The notes: generated by a model not told the origin, from the sequence alone. Counted from the first letter of the stretch, positions 1-11,113 are shown. The stretch: DNA of 64,000 bases from Paramyrothecium sp. XJ0827 (GCA_020881915.1 JAJFPB010000003.1:4154001-4218000), one strand, 5' to 3'. Numbers and translations are program-made.

Positions 1-1
1 T

Positions 2-676
2 CTTCCAGCACCTTGGAATACCCAGAACCGCGAGGATAATGCAAGTAAAAGCCACTTAATCGTTTACGGCGCTTCGACAGCCGTAGGAGCTTACGGTATC
101 AAGCTCGCAAGCGCTAGCAACATACACCCCATAATTGCTGTTGGCAGCCAGAATAGCGAGTTCATTAGACCATACCTCGATGAATCGAAAGGCGACCGTT
201 TACTCAATTATAAAGAGTGGAAATCTGAAGACGATATGGTCAACGCAATCAAGAGCGCAAGCAAAGAAGCAGGCGTAGAAGATTGCAGGTTCTGGAATGT
301 GTTCGATGGTGTTTCCGAACAAGGCACGTTTGACGTCCTATCCAGGGCTCTTGCTGGTCCGCCGAACGCAGCTGGAAAGAAGCCCAGGATTGCTGTTGTT
401 CTGCCTGGCCGCGATTATAGCGCTGCGGATTCTAGTGTCGAAATATCGGTGGTTAACGTTAGCCACGTGCATGAAGAAAATGAAGGCAATAAGCTCTTTG
501 GACTTATTTGGGGCCAGGCATTTATACGTGGAATCTCCGAGGGTTGGTTCAAGACGCACCCTTACGAAGTTGCAGAGGGAGGACTGGAGAAGGGTGTCGA
601 AGCAGCACTGCGGGGGCTAAGAGATGGGACTGTCCGGGCCAAGAAAATGGTGATCAGGCTGACTGATGACAGGTAG
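2..676 (+). CDS. MDR-family (zinc-type alcohol dehydrogenase / enoyl reductase-like) protein, 3' part
   Basis: The reading frame is open from the left edge, so the 5' part lies outside the window; 224 codons are visible before the TAG at 674-676. The visible segment is the cofactor-binding half of a medium-chain dehydrogenase/reductase. It has a Rossmann-type GASTAVG turn (about residues 23-29 of the visible part), then GIKLA, the SKGD..LNYK strand-turn, a DGVSEQGT segment, and the late EGWFKTHPYEV...GGLE element seen in fungal toxD/trans-enoyl-reductase-like MDR proteins. Family members are NADPH-dependent reductases, either stand-alone or acting in trans with polyketide synthases. No zinc ligands can be judged because the catalytic domain is missing. 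Substrate and cluster membership are inference; assignment to the MDR superfamily is solid. Confidence 0.85.
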   Translation, partial: LPAPWNTQNREDNASKSHLIVYGASTAVGAYGIKLASASNIHPIIAVGSQNSEFIRPYLDESKGDRLLNYKEWKSEDDMVNAIKSASKEAGVEDCRFWNVFDGVSEQGTFDVLSRALAGPPNAAGKKPRIAVVLPGRDYSAADSSVEISVVNVSHVHEENEGNKLFGLIWGQAFIRGISEGWFKTHPYEVAEGGLEKGVEAALRGLRDGTVRAKKMVIRLTDDR

Positions 677-898
677 GATAGCTGCAACACACTGAACTGA
701 AATGATAAATTCATCGAAATCTAATGCCTTGAACATGTCTGATCTGTGTGAAATGTTCTCACAGTGCTGTGCCGAACGTGAATATAATTTCTCGTTTTCG
801 TTCGGCCTCAAGGCGCTGGTGACACACTAACCACTGAACTCAACATCTCTAAAGTCTTCACAAAGTTCTATCTCATATGTATGCCTTGAAATGTAGTT

Positions 899-2638
899 CT
901 AATGTTTGCGAGGGCAGGCGCCTGCCTTCTTCAACCACTCCAGGACAAACTCCCGAATCTGAGCTTTCGCCTCTTTGACAGCGGGTGGCGGAAGTTCTGG
1001 CGTTTCCTCCTCAGGGAATATGCCATTTTCATCCCAGTGGTGGACGGCATCATCAATGAGGATGACTGGTTCGCTCAACGTGGAGTTACGCTTGGGCTGC
1101 GTCAGAGCCTGCACTCCAGCGGCCCTCCATGGATCCCATTCGCCATCAACCCACGCGAGGCGAGGATAGGAAATATCGTATGCGCCATATTTGTTGATGT
1201 TGGAAACATTAGCCTCGCCCTGGATGTTGAATGCTGATTTGCAGATTCTAGAAGAGTATTCCAGATCTACTGCACGTGAAATCATGGGCAAGATGTGCTC
1301 AGGTGCACCGGAACCAGTCTGAAGATAGCCCCATCTATAAAGTCGTTAGCCTGAATTCACGGGCAATGTTGCACCTTACTTACTCGGTGCAGACTTGATA
1401 GATCCACAGTCGCCAAGTTTGAGATAGATCCGCCTGAGCCGTGAACTGAGCGTCAGAAGTGCCAAAGCACTGGTCTTGATCTCCTTCGCAAGCAGCCACA
1501 GCTCGTCCGAGCGTTCCGATGTAGTTCAGCATCCGGTCAGCCAGCGGGTTGAGTTCATCTTCATAGCCAGCAACCTTGATGAGTTCCTCAACTGAGGCGC
1601 GTCTACTCTCTAAACGAGGATATTGGTTCGTATTCTTCGAAACAGTATCACAGTACTCAAAGAACGAACGGCTACCGACTTCGGGGTCCCAGTTATAGCT
1701 TTGAAGGTCATAGATACCTGAAGCAATTGCTGATGCAAAATCTTTGTTGTCCGTCACACCACCAAGGCCAAAAACTTGCTTCAGCTGAGGAATGTATTTC
1801 GCGTTCGTCTCGTTCAGCAAGATGTTGTCAACGATGTTGGTCAGCTTGCCGGTGGTCTCAACACAAACTTCAGGGCCGAAATTGCGGGCACCTTCAAAGT
1901 ACTCCCAGTAGTCCCAGATGGCCACTGGAACGCCGGAGGACGAGATGGCGCCAAAGAAGATGTCGGGATAGGTGATGCGGAGGAAGGCAACAAATGCACC
2001 AGCGTACGAACCACCGTAAGCGATCCAAGGAGTCTTCTCAGGACTGAGGTCAATGTCTTCCAGGCCCTCAAACACAACATTCTTTGCAAAGTAAGCAGTA
2101 TCAGCCAGTGCTTGCTCTGTCGTCAAGAAACGAAGGCTCTCAGTATTGAAATCGGGAACAGGAACTGATTTGCCATAGTATCGATGCTCCAAGATGACAC
2201 CCACACCGCCGGTAGCCTTGGCAATCTCATACACAATACCCTTTTCTAAGAAGGGTAAACGATTCGCGCCATTGGTCTCGCCAGCTCCCAGCACGAAAAC
2301 TGGGCCTCCAGGCTTGTAGAATTGAGCATCGAACCAATATCTTAGATTAAAGTAACCGTCAGAGTGTGGTTCATATTTGGTATCGTTGTGAAAATGATCG
2401 ATGGGGACGGATAAGTTGTATTCTTGATAGGCGGCGGCTTGCACACGCAGGCCGGCCTCGGCGGGAGGCGTAACCTGCAATGATCAGCGTTATGAGTCCT
2501 GTTTCCCCCTTCTCTGCAATAGAAGCACATAGGAAAGCTTACCTGTTTCGCAAGCTTGCTTATTGGAATAGGCAATGTCTGCAAGGCACAAATTGGCGCC
2601 AAGAAGGCGGCGAAGCCCACGGCAAACCCACGAACCAT
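899..2638 (-). CDS. Secreted serine peptidase, family S28 (prolyl carboxypeptidase-like)
   Basis: Three exons (2638-2543, 2474-1384, 1334-899) give 540 aa. The chosen ATG at 2638 starts a signal peptide (MVRGFAVGFAAFLAPICA); an in-frame ATG at 2692 would add 18 residues in front of it. The nucleophile motif GGSYAG lies near residue 188, and the charge-relay Asp (DGEWDPWR) and His (AVHHWD) are in the third exon. The second intron falls inside the conserved CTEWGYLQTGSG stretch and rejoins it perfectly (GA|A TGG), which fixes the splice. S28 enzymes cleave after proline in acidic extracellular or vacuolar settings. Length and triad are complete, so the gene appears functional. It is transcribed toward the left-edge MDR gene and ends about 220 bp from it. 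I would call it an S28 peptidase with confidence; the exact bond preference is unknown. Confidence 0.93.
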
Positions 2639-3699
2639 GTTGACCGGAAGCGTACACAGTGCAATGCGCCAGTGGTAGAGGAAAGAGCTCATCTATAACT
2701 TCATTCCAGCGAGGGGTGCGACCTTAATATTGCAAATTTGAGCACGTCTTGATCGGCGCTCTGACTTGCCCAGGGCTCGGATGCAAACAACAAGCACTGT
2801 GACGTTCTCGGCTCATAGTTGCCGCATGGACTCTGGCTAGCAAGAAGCTACTGGGAACTTTTGGGCCTCGTAATGACAACCAGTGTCAATAGGATGCAGT
2901 CATCGTGCAGTGGCCCATAAAAGGTGGAGGTGCGACCTTCCTGGAATCCTCATAAAGTGCAAGAATGGTCCAACGAAATACAGCTTGCTCTTATCTGGAA
3001 GCTCAATGGCATGATTGGCGAAAAGGGCCCTCAGGATATCGGGGCCCTTTGTTCGGAACCGGCTTTACGCTGCAGTCTGCCAACTGACCTGCCGCATTGG
3101 GATAATCTGTTGTGAACTGTGAGGCGTGGGTGGTGCGGGGTCCGAACATTACTACTGTGAAATCTTTCAACGTTGATGCTGCATTGTGCAATCTAGGCAA
3201 GTTTCCGAGACGTTGCTACGAAAAGAAGGCGAATGACACCCTAAGCTGCTAATGAATATCCACGCAAAGAACCCACTCAACATACTATCCCTGTCCTTTC
3301 TCGAATCAGGCGAGTGGAGGGAGTGTGACTGCATGGACCGAATAGAGCGCTCACCTCCACATTAAGTGTATAAGCTTTTTTGGATGACTATCAAACCGTT
3401 CATTCGGTTCAGAGAGAAGTATTGCCACTACGATTACTACACATGAATCTGAGGAGGCTTACATTTTTAGCCATTGGACTATCGAAACATGAACTGGAAC
3501 CTTGATTTCGATTTGACACTTCAGCATGTAGTCAAATTGGACCTACAGTGCAGAAGCTACACATTATTTTGAAAGAATTATGTCACCTTGAAAACTATAA
3601 GTGGCACGTCGACGTCCCTGTACTAAAGTGTCAAGTTGACACTGGTCGGTAGATGGGATCCTGAGAATTGGGGCGATGTATGCGCCGGACGCTTCATGG
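2639..3699. other. Gene-free spacer (about 1.06 kb)
   Basis: Upstream side of the S28 peptidase and 3' side of the enoyl-CoA hydratase remnant. I see only short frames without recognisable protein sequence, and no repeat or RNA gene. Confidence 0.5.
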
Positions 3700-4125
3700 C
3701 GACAATCTGTCCAACAGTCTTGGTTGAGGAGGGCTGAATAGACTTCCGGAAGTTAACCATAGAAAATGAATAAAAAGACTCCGAAGCTCTTCTCCATTCC
3801 GTTTTCGAATTTGCTTCCCATACGATTTCATCACACGGCATGCCCAAACTGATTTTTGGGAACGTTCTTGACGATCGACCACCAGTAGCTTTACGGCACT
3901 GTCTAATTGGTCTGCAGGAACTGCCTTTAGGATCAAGCCTAGTGCGGCCGCTTCTGTCCCACTGATCAAGTCACCCGTTAAGAGCATGCGTTTCGCGTTC
4001 TCCGGCCCAATCCGATACGTCCACTTTGTCAGGATCGGGCATCCTCAAACCCGGTTTGGTGGATAACCGATGTGTGCGTCCCCGGCGGAGAACCAGGTCA
4101 TGACTTTCCCAACGATCCTTGCAGT
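3700..4125 (-). pseudogene. Enoyl-CoA hydratase/isomerase remnant (5'-truncated, disrupted)
   Basis: Read leftward, translation gives DAHIGYPPNRV, an in-frame TGA, then GCPILTKWTYRIGPENAKR and MLLTGDLISGTEAAALGLI. This matches the crotonase stretch in which the interrupted position is normally a tryptophan (RVWG), so TGG has become TGA. The match continues to AVPADQLDSAVKLL and then loses similarity through a frame change. The N-terminal half, including the first oxyanion-hole region, is absent. No start codon or full domain can be assembled, so this is a relic. It lies immediately head to head with the acyl-CoA ligase relic, whose N-terminus is also missing at the same place (about 4125-4260), suggesting a rearrangement breakpoint there. 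Confidence 0.8.
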
Positions 4126-4259
4126 AATCGCAGCTGGGGGGGGGGCAAATGCCCTTCGCAGGCGTCGGCTCAAGAGGTTCTCGTCCGCTTTCAGATATTG
4201 CAACCGAGAGTCATTATTTGTTCGCAAAAGACTCTGCCTCTTGCCTTGTCTGTAAGTGA

Positions 4260-5640
4260 AGGCAGCACTCGCAGAATTTCCATAATTGTACAGAGCGTCA
4301 CTTCACTGACTGTCGAGGACGAGAATGGTCGACCCTACACCTCGAATGAGGAACGTGCGTGGGACACGACCTGGAATACTGCCATCGCAGGACGTCCTGT
4401 TTGCTTGGTATTCTCCAGTGGCATAACTGGAACCCCCAAGTGTAACTCAAACGCTATGCACCCGACCTTGATACGCAACTGACTGGTGCTCAAGCGTTTG
4501 CATTTCTCAATATCCATGGTCTTTCAACTACGTCACTTATGTTCTCCAATCCGAAGTGGGAACAAGACCTTGCGTGTGGCTGGAATTCTCGACAACGCCC
4601 ACGTTGCAGGATTGTTCGTTCATTGTTTCAGTGCGCTGGGCGTGGGTATAGAAGATGTTCTAGTGCCTGCAACTGACATAGATCTTTTACTACGCACATT
4701 CAACGAGTATGAAATCCACGTCTTTTTCTCCGTGCCGACAGTTCTGTCCCGCATGTTGGCGCACCATCGTTTCCGTGAAATAAATTTCAAGGACCTCAAG
4801 TACATCGGCACGGGTGCCGCCAAGGCCTCGCCTGAGTTACAGCAAGCAATCACAGCTGCGTTACCCCCAAGGACTTCTGTCAAGAGGTATGGGTCATGAC
4901 GGAGTTGAAATTTCTAGCCACCATGCACCAGCCAGGGATTCTTGGCCCTTGCATGAGTGCAGGGAGGCCTCTCGCAGGGAACTCGGTTGAGGTCCATGAT
5001 GAATGGGGTAAAAAGTTTTCAATGAATACCAGCGGAGAGATCTACGTCACAGGTATGTTTGAAGCCCGATGTTTACGTCGCCAAAAACTGACGAAAAGGA
5101 CCCGACTGTTACGCCTGGATACTATCTGCAAGGTGTTCAAGAACACGAGCATGCGAGTGGCGGATGGCTTCGGGCCGGAGACCTTGGACGGATTGATCAG
5201 CAGGGATATGTCTACATTACAGGAAGGAGTAAGGTAAGATCAATCACGTTGAGTAACCGGACTTGGTTTTAATTCTAATGAAATCCAAGACTTGGTAAAA
5301 TACAATGGAAAGCAAATATCACCGCACGAACTGGAAAGCCTCATTATCCAACATCCGTCAGTAGTAGGCGTGGCCGTCATCGAACGACAACTGCGTGACG
5401 GCAATGGGTTACCAACTGCATTCATTATCTTGGCACCACAGGCGAGTCCTTCAACATTGAGGAGCATTGAAAGCTTCGTGGAAGGACAGGCTACCCCCTC
5501 AGAGGAGGGGTACATAGCATCAATTCGATTCCGAGAAATCCCATTGGGAAAGTTATTTACAAAGATCTGAGGGATTTTGCCAACAGAAAGATTGAGTCTT
5601 TTCGGGAAATCCAAACTGTAATTGATATCGGGATTTATTG
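4260..5640 (+). pseudogene. Acyl-CoA ligase / AMP-binding enzyme remnant (multiple disruptions)
   Basis: Fragments of an ANL-superfamily adenylating enzyme appear in order: the P-loop-like VFSSGITGTPK (normally SSGTTGxPK) near 4415-4440, AGILDNAHVAGLF, VLVPATDIDLLLRTFNEYEI, LKYIGTGAAKASPEL, GMTELKF, TSGEIYVTG, GGWLRAGDLGRIDQQGYVYI, VKYNGKQISPHELE and VIYKDLRDFANRKI. They are separated by an in-frame TGA near 4480 and frame changes near 4890, 5065 and 5551. A 3' intron near 5235-5288 has a poor phase match. The N-terminal 150-200 residues are missing. The order and spacing show a single former 4-coumarate-CoA-ligase-like gene. Together with the neighbouring hydratase relic it suggests a lost acyl-chain-handling pathway. 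Not functional as read. Confidence 0.85.
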
Positions 5641-6016
5641 TGTTACTAGGTCCTAATTCTGCGCTGGTAGCTTTGAGAATGATGCCAGCATTGCATCTGT
5701 CGAATGGATTCGGTTACATTTCGATAGGATTTACTATGTGGCATTGAAAGCAATCAAAGTTGCAAGTCATCGGCCAAATTATCATGTTGGAAAGCACTTT
5801 GGTGTTAGGGTAGTAATCGTCACTTTAATTGTCTCTGTAACTGCGCGGAGTCGGCAGACTGGCATGGAAGCAAGCCCAGTTGCTCTTGCTCTAGCCGCCC
5901 AAGATCTAAGCACTGGTAACCTGAGACTTTTATTGATAATACCGAATGGGAGTTTGAGGAGTGGATTGCGGTCTTATTCCTCCATACTGGCAGCTATCAC
6001 AAACTCAGACTTGCTG
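5641..6016. other. Spacer, nothing recognised
   Basis: About 375 bp between the ligase relic and the small Cys/His-rich gene. Only short frames without similarity or motifs. Confidence 0.5.
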
Positions 6017-6406
6017 TTACTCAGCCGCAGACCGGTCAATCGGAAAGACGCAGTGAACTGCACAATGGCTGCATAACGTCGTTTCAACCACTGGTTCCTT
6101 TTCCATGTCGGGACCAAGCTCGTAATGCGGACAATTCCTGTTGCCCTGCCCTCTGTGCTCGATTTTATCCCAGTCTTCTCCATAAAGCCGCGCCATCTCT
6201 ACTCCGCAAGCCTATTCGAATAGTTAGTTATTGGGGAACTGTTCTCGGGGGTCTGAACTTACATCTCCAGTTTGCAGATTCACCGCACCGTTCATAACGT
6301 GCCAAGTCTGGCCTTCAAATTTTTTGGATTCAAACCCTAAATGCCAATCGTTGAATGGCTTTTTAAGGCAAGGGCATATACGCTTGGCCCAATAGAATTG
6401 ACACAT
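6017..6406 (-). CDS. Hypothetical small Cys/His-rich protein (112 aa, two exons)
   Basis: Two exons (6406-6263 and 6211-6017) are joined by a 51-nt intron with a GTAAGT donor, a CTAAC branch site and a TAG acceptor. The frame stays open and the total is 113 codons. The product has cysteine pairs of metal-binding type: CDMC (its first Cys lies just upstream of the start) and CPC near the N-terminus, then ACG, NCPHYE, and a terminal CSHCAVHC. There is no signal peptide. The frame also continues a few codons upstream of the ATG, so an additional 5' exon is possible. I do not recognise the family. A zinc-binding small protein is inference from Cys/His spacing only. The canonical intron that preserves the frame is the main reason to believe in the gene. 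Confidence 0.45.
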
Positions 6407-8022
6407 ATCGCAATGGCTTTCTTCGAGATTCGAGCGAACACCGTTGTTGACTACACAAAAGAGACTTCAATTGTTTTATGGCTGGATGGCAAGCTCATGG
6501 GGAACTAATGTGAGAGAAATAGTTCGCACATTTATACGTTTGTCGCGTCACCTCATCAGTGAATATAGGGGCTTGTGCTTACAGTGATTATGAGAAACGG
6601 GTCGTTATTATGGTCAATCAATGAACTGAATCACTGCATGTGGTTACAAGGCCTGGTTAGCTGCATCTATTATGCTGCGAAACCATCCACAGCCCTAAAG
6701 CGACATCGACGAAGGTGCTGGCTACGAAAAAGAGAGAAACCAAGAGGAAAGGTCACATAGGTTCCACAGAACACGAACATGTTCTTCGATTAGCGAGTCT
6801 GCTAACCTGGATTAGAAATTCGACATGTCAGAGGGTGAGTTAGGTCGAAAAGAAAAAATTACGGACGATTTCAAGCGCTCAGCTTCGGTGAGCATTACTT
6901 GTGAAACGTTCTGCAGAGGTTCATGGTCACGATTATTGCGAGCAACGCGTGACATCTGTATAAATATAGAGATGCTTTAATTAACGATGACCGCTTTTGA
7001 CATACAATCTTGCCCGCTCTCTCGTCAAACCAGACAAGAAATTAAATGAACATGAGATGGCTTCACACGAATAGCCTTGGAGAGGTCGAATAGCGGCTTA
7101 TCTGTGAGCAATGCTCCCAGTAGCGCTGTGGTATTTTTCCTTTTAACAGCACGAGGACTATTTCATAAGCGTCTACGCGCACTGAAGAATCATTGCAACA
7201 AGCTGCTTCATGCCGTACCTTGCATCGATCCTCTAACCTCTATGTTCAGAGCATGTGCATCGGTAGCAGAAACGAATCCAATTATTACGACTTTCCGATC
7301 GCAAACTCAAACCCATGCAAGGAGTTAGATCAGATCCAAAGCTGCCCAACATCCAGAAATGGAGCAGCTATTATTTCAAGTGGCTTCATTTCAACCTTTT
7401 GACTTACCGTCTAAAAGGAATGGCAGGGGATCAGGCAAATAGGGCAATGGCATAATAAGTTTGCACGATTCAAGTTCAACGTATGACCAGGACCTCAGTG
7501 AATGATTCTACTTCCAAGATGCCAATGCTTTGGTGAGCCTAAACACGATGATTGAGTAGCCGTCATGATGACGGTTTCGTAGCTCACTCGTCATCCTCCA
7601 ATTGCCGGTCCAGCTCATTTCGGGTAAAGGTGGATCTTTTTTCCATTTATGGCCCGAGTCAAAATAGGATATTGCCTGGCAGAATGAAAACAGAGGTGGG
7701 CGGTTCAAACGGCTTATCCTTCCAAGAAAGATTTCCTCAGTTCTGATTCGTCCGGAACTAATTTCCGGTGGTTGGAAGCCCTACAAGATCAACGGCTGGA
7801 TGTGACACTCACCAGCTGTTTTCAACCTGATATCTGCGTCATGAATATGTAACCAAGCCCAGTGGTTGCACTGACCAATGGATTCAACCGGACCCGTCTC
7901 CGCTACGGACGCCTTGTCCGGGCCTCTGCGTTTATAGACGGCGAGCTTCTCCCTTCGTAGGTCCTTTCATACGGGCACAAAAATCTCCTAACTTTGGATC
8001 TGCTACCATTGTGTCATGCATC
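6407..8022. other. Spacer (about 1.6 kb), promoter side of the Zn2Cys6 gene
   Basis: Divergent intergenic region between the small Cys/His-rich gene and the transcription factor. No frame longer than about 80 codons shows a motif; no repeat found by eye. Confidence 0.45.
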
Positions 8023-10191
8023 ATGAGCCAGTCGAAACCGCACCCTAGCCAATCTCGTCTTTGGCCACGAAAGAGCAGCGAGACGTCCAGCCCTATCACC
8101 AGTAACTTTGAGCTGCCGTGTAAGCGACCAGCTGTCGCAGCAGCTTGTGGAGAATGCCGCAAAAAGAAGATCAAGGTATTAAAACCCGATCGGCAACGAA
8201 ATACCCCTACTAACGAATCTACAATAGTGTAGTGCTGAGCGGCCCGCCTGCTTCTCATGCAGTCGTCGCGGGAAGGAATGCATCTACCAAGGTCTTGAGG
8301 ACGAAACGCCACCTCAAATATTGAAGCGACAGATGCAGGAACAAGACGATGAGATCCAAAAATTTCGAAGTTTGTTCGAGTTCCTACGGACGAAAGATGC
8401 GTTTGAGGTTCAAGCTGCCCTGCAGGGGATTCGAGATGGCGCGGATGTGGCGTCAGTAGTGCGTGCATTCCACAAAGGAGATCCACTCTCGTTAATCCCG
8501 TCGGGTTCACACTCTTCAGCTCCATTAGAGAGGTCCCTCGATTTATTGCGCGGCAGCATGGGTGAGATGCGGTGTCCATTCGATCAGACGGCCGAAGTCA
8601 GAGTAATGCCACCGATGACAGAAGCTGAAGTTGAGCTTAGCTCGCGTCACTCTGTTGCATATCCAATATTACCTCCACTAGACGCAACGGAACGAGGATC
8701 CTCGCCATTTGAGGAACCGACCAACCTACCAATCGCGGCCACGGGCACTGCTGAATCGGTAAAACATATTTGGGATCTTAAGGAGTCAGATTCATCTCTG
8801 TCTAATCCTTCGAAACACGGAGGGCTGGACCCACATGTTTTCGACATGAAGAATACCCAGAAACACTGCAATGAGCGTCTCAGAAAAGTCGACATCGCTT
8901 ACTGGACAAAAGTACCAATCAACAATGAGGATGCCGCAGCCCTTTTAACATTATATCTGGAAACGGACTATTCGGTCATTGCATTTTTTGACGCCGATCT
9001 CTTCATCGACGATTTGGTTGGTCACTGGCCACGATTCTGTTCAGCATTCCTCGTCAATGCCATTCTTTACGTAGCCTGTGTATGTTGGCTTGTCAAATTA
9101 GACAACTCTTGACTAGTCATATCTGACAAATCTACAGCATGCATTCTCGGCCTCAAATATTGAAGCCACCTCACTCGAGCAGGCTTTTTTTGACGCCACC
9201 GAGTCCCTCTTCCGGATGGGGACGTTAACCGACGACCTATCGACATTAGCAGCCATTAACATCTTCTCCTTGGGCTGCTTCTTCAACAGCAACGGCCAAC
9301 TCGGCCATGAGTTGTTGGATGCTGGGCGGCAAATGGGCCAGAGAATGAATCTTTTTAACGTCAGCCCAACCAGCGACGTAGCGTGGAGATTTCAGCAGCT
9401 ATTACCGGACTTTGTTCGTGCAACTTCACATGTTGCGTGGGGAACTTACAGCTGGTTAACGTAGGTGCATATCATCAGCCTTGTTCGCATTGTGGCTGAC
9501 CAAAAACCCATTGTCTACAGTATACACGTTCTGTGTCACCATGATGAGCCCATGGATTACCCACCAATCTTGCCTATCCCGGGGAGCTACCAAAGACATT
9601 CTGGCGAAGCAGATACAAGAGAAACAGGATGGCCTGGCCATCCCTTGCCTTCATACATGTGCAAGTCGTTTTCTTGTCTATGCAAAATTTTCACCATCGC
9701 TCAAGAGGTTACCGCGGGGTACTTCTCTGAAGATCCTATAGCGGTCTCTCAACGCGTGCCTCTTTCTTTTGCAGAAGCAAAGTATCAGAAGCTGCTTTCA
9801 TGGACTGACACCCTTGGTGCGGAAATGGCTTGGACGGACAACAGCGCTGCACATTTGGTACTATTGCAGTAAGTATTTCTCATGAATCTCAGGCATGGAA
9901 TGAATTCAGTGCATTAACATCACAAAAAGCATGTGGTTCCATTGCACCGTTCTCGATATATTCCATCCATTTCTTCAAATTGGGAACCAGCGCGTGATGC
10001 GGTCTCTCTCTTCCAAAGACATCGTGCCACAAGCCGTTTTTAACGCTTCGGTCAACCAATTGAACCGTTTGGCCTTTGTCTATCACGCCAAGCATATGCC
10101 GACCAGGTATATACCTTACTTGAACACATCTCTTCTGCGAATCGCCAACGCAATGCTTAAGGAGATACTAGATCCTAGTGCAAAGTATTGA
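8023..10191 (+). CDS. Zn(II)2Cys6 fungal transcription factor
   Basis: Five exons (8023-8175, 8228-9079, 9138-9460, 9521-9868, 9930-10191) give about 645 aa. The zinc cluster spans the first intron: Cys 42, 45, 52, 59, 62 and 69 show the exact C-x2-C-x6-C-x6-C-x2-C-x6-C spacing, with the basic RKKKIK run between. The middle homology region (fungal_trans type) contains FSASNIEATSLEQAFF, INIFSLGCFFNSNGQ, SHVAWGTYSWLT, PPILPIPG, LCKIFTIAQEV, FAEAKYQKLLSWTD and LHMWFHCTVLDIFHPFL, each restored across introns. The protein stops at DPSAKY, where relatives usually continue for another 80-150 residues, so the C-terminus may be shortened by a premature TGA or an unseen exon. Nuclear DNA-binding regulator; targets unknown. 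Its position beside a decayed metabolic gene pair suggests a former pathway regulator. Confidence 0.88.
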
Positions 10192-10775
10192 TTCATCCTA
10201 CGCACCCGCTAAGGCAGTACTGCTTCGGGTTAATGGACGTCCAAAGTAGTTTTTGATGCAAGAAGAAAGCTGTCAGCGCCGAGCTGCAGTAACAGAGCAG
10301 CCATAATCGTGAGCGGTGTTTTCATGGCGGGCTTGATAGCCAACCACGATTCGAGCAATCCGTGTTCATGGCGAGACCCAATTGCGAGCCGTTACGATGA
10401 AGATTAAGGAAACGGAAGTACAGGGGCGAGATCAACACGAATCCAATACACATGATTAATGAACCTCGCTGCAAATTTAACAATACGTAAATGGCTTGCC
10501 AATCCCCTCGTGACTTCAATCATTTCTTTTACCACTTCTTCTGAAGCAGCTACCAGGCTTTCCTGAGTTTGTTGACTGTCTACACTGCACGACAAAGCCC
10601 AAAAGCAAGGAGACCTCGAGAACAGCTGGCTGCCGTCCTATATTTAGCCCACGCCACACACAAATCTCTTGCTTGAAGTATCTTATTGAAGTATGCGCAC
10701 ATCAAACATCAAGTTGAACTATGCTCAGCGTGTTTCCGGAGTGGATCCAGAATCCAGCTACTGGAGGTCAAGTCC
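10192..10775. other. Spacer, nothing recognised
   Basis: Lies between the transcription factor and the secreted Cys-rich gene (convergent ends). A 60-codon frame on the minus strand (about 10595-10404) is without motifs. Confidence 0.5.
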
Positions 10776-11113
10776 TTAGCTGTAACAGGTCAAACAATCC
10801 CCATAGTCGCAGCACTGATTACAAGCTGCAAGCCTTCGCCCGTAAACCTCCTTGCATTGTAAGTCGCAAATACCTGGCTCCCGCCATCGCATCCTGCAGT
10901 TCGATCTACAAACAAGGTATTCATTGGAGTTGCGATCGCACACTCGTTTCTCTATACCCGTGTAGCAGGTTAGCATATAAATGTAACAGTGCTTAGTATA
11001 TGTAACATGATTCTGGTTTGAAGAGGGAGGGATGCACCAAGACCCGGCTTGTCGGCCTCTGGAGTCGCGAGGGCAGCTCCAGCCAACATCAGAACGGCCA
11101 CGATAAATTTCAT
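10776..11113 (-). CDS. Small secreted ten-cysteine protein with Kex2-type processing site (83 aa)
   Basis: Two exons (11113-11038, 10951-10776) with an 86-nt intron (GTGCAT donor, GCTAACC branch, TATAG acceptor). Exon 1 encodes a clear signal peptide (MKFIVAVLMLAGAALA) and a short acidic/proline propeptide. The intron joins CTT G|AG AAA CGA, creating LEKR, a typical Kex2 dibasic site at residues 27-28. The predicted mature peptide is 55 aa with ten cysteines at residues 30, 40, 44, 54, 58, 69, 72, 73, 78 and 81, i.e. C-x9-C-x3-C-x9-C-x3-C-x10-C-x2-C-C-x4-C-x2-C, ending Tyr-Ser. Five disulphides are possible. I do not recognise the spacing as a named family. Secretion, dibasic processing and cysteine density fit an effector or defensin-like antimicrobial role, which is inference. 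In other frames exon 2 encodes unrelated text; the signal-to-KR-to-Cys logic favours this one. Confidence 0.72.
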
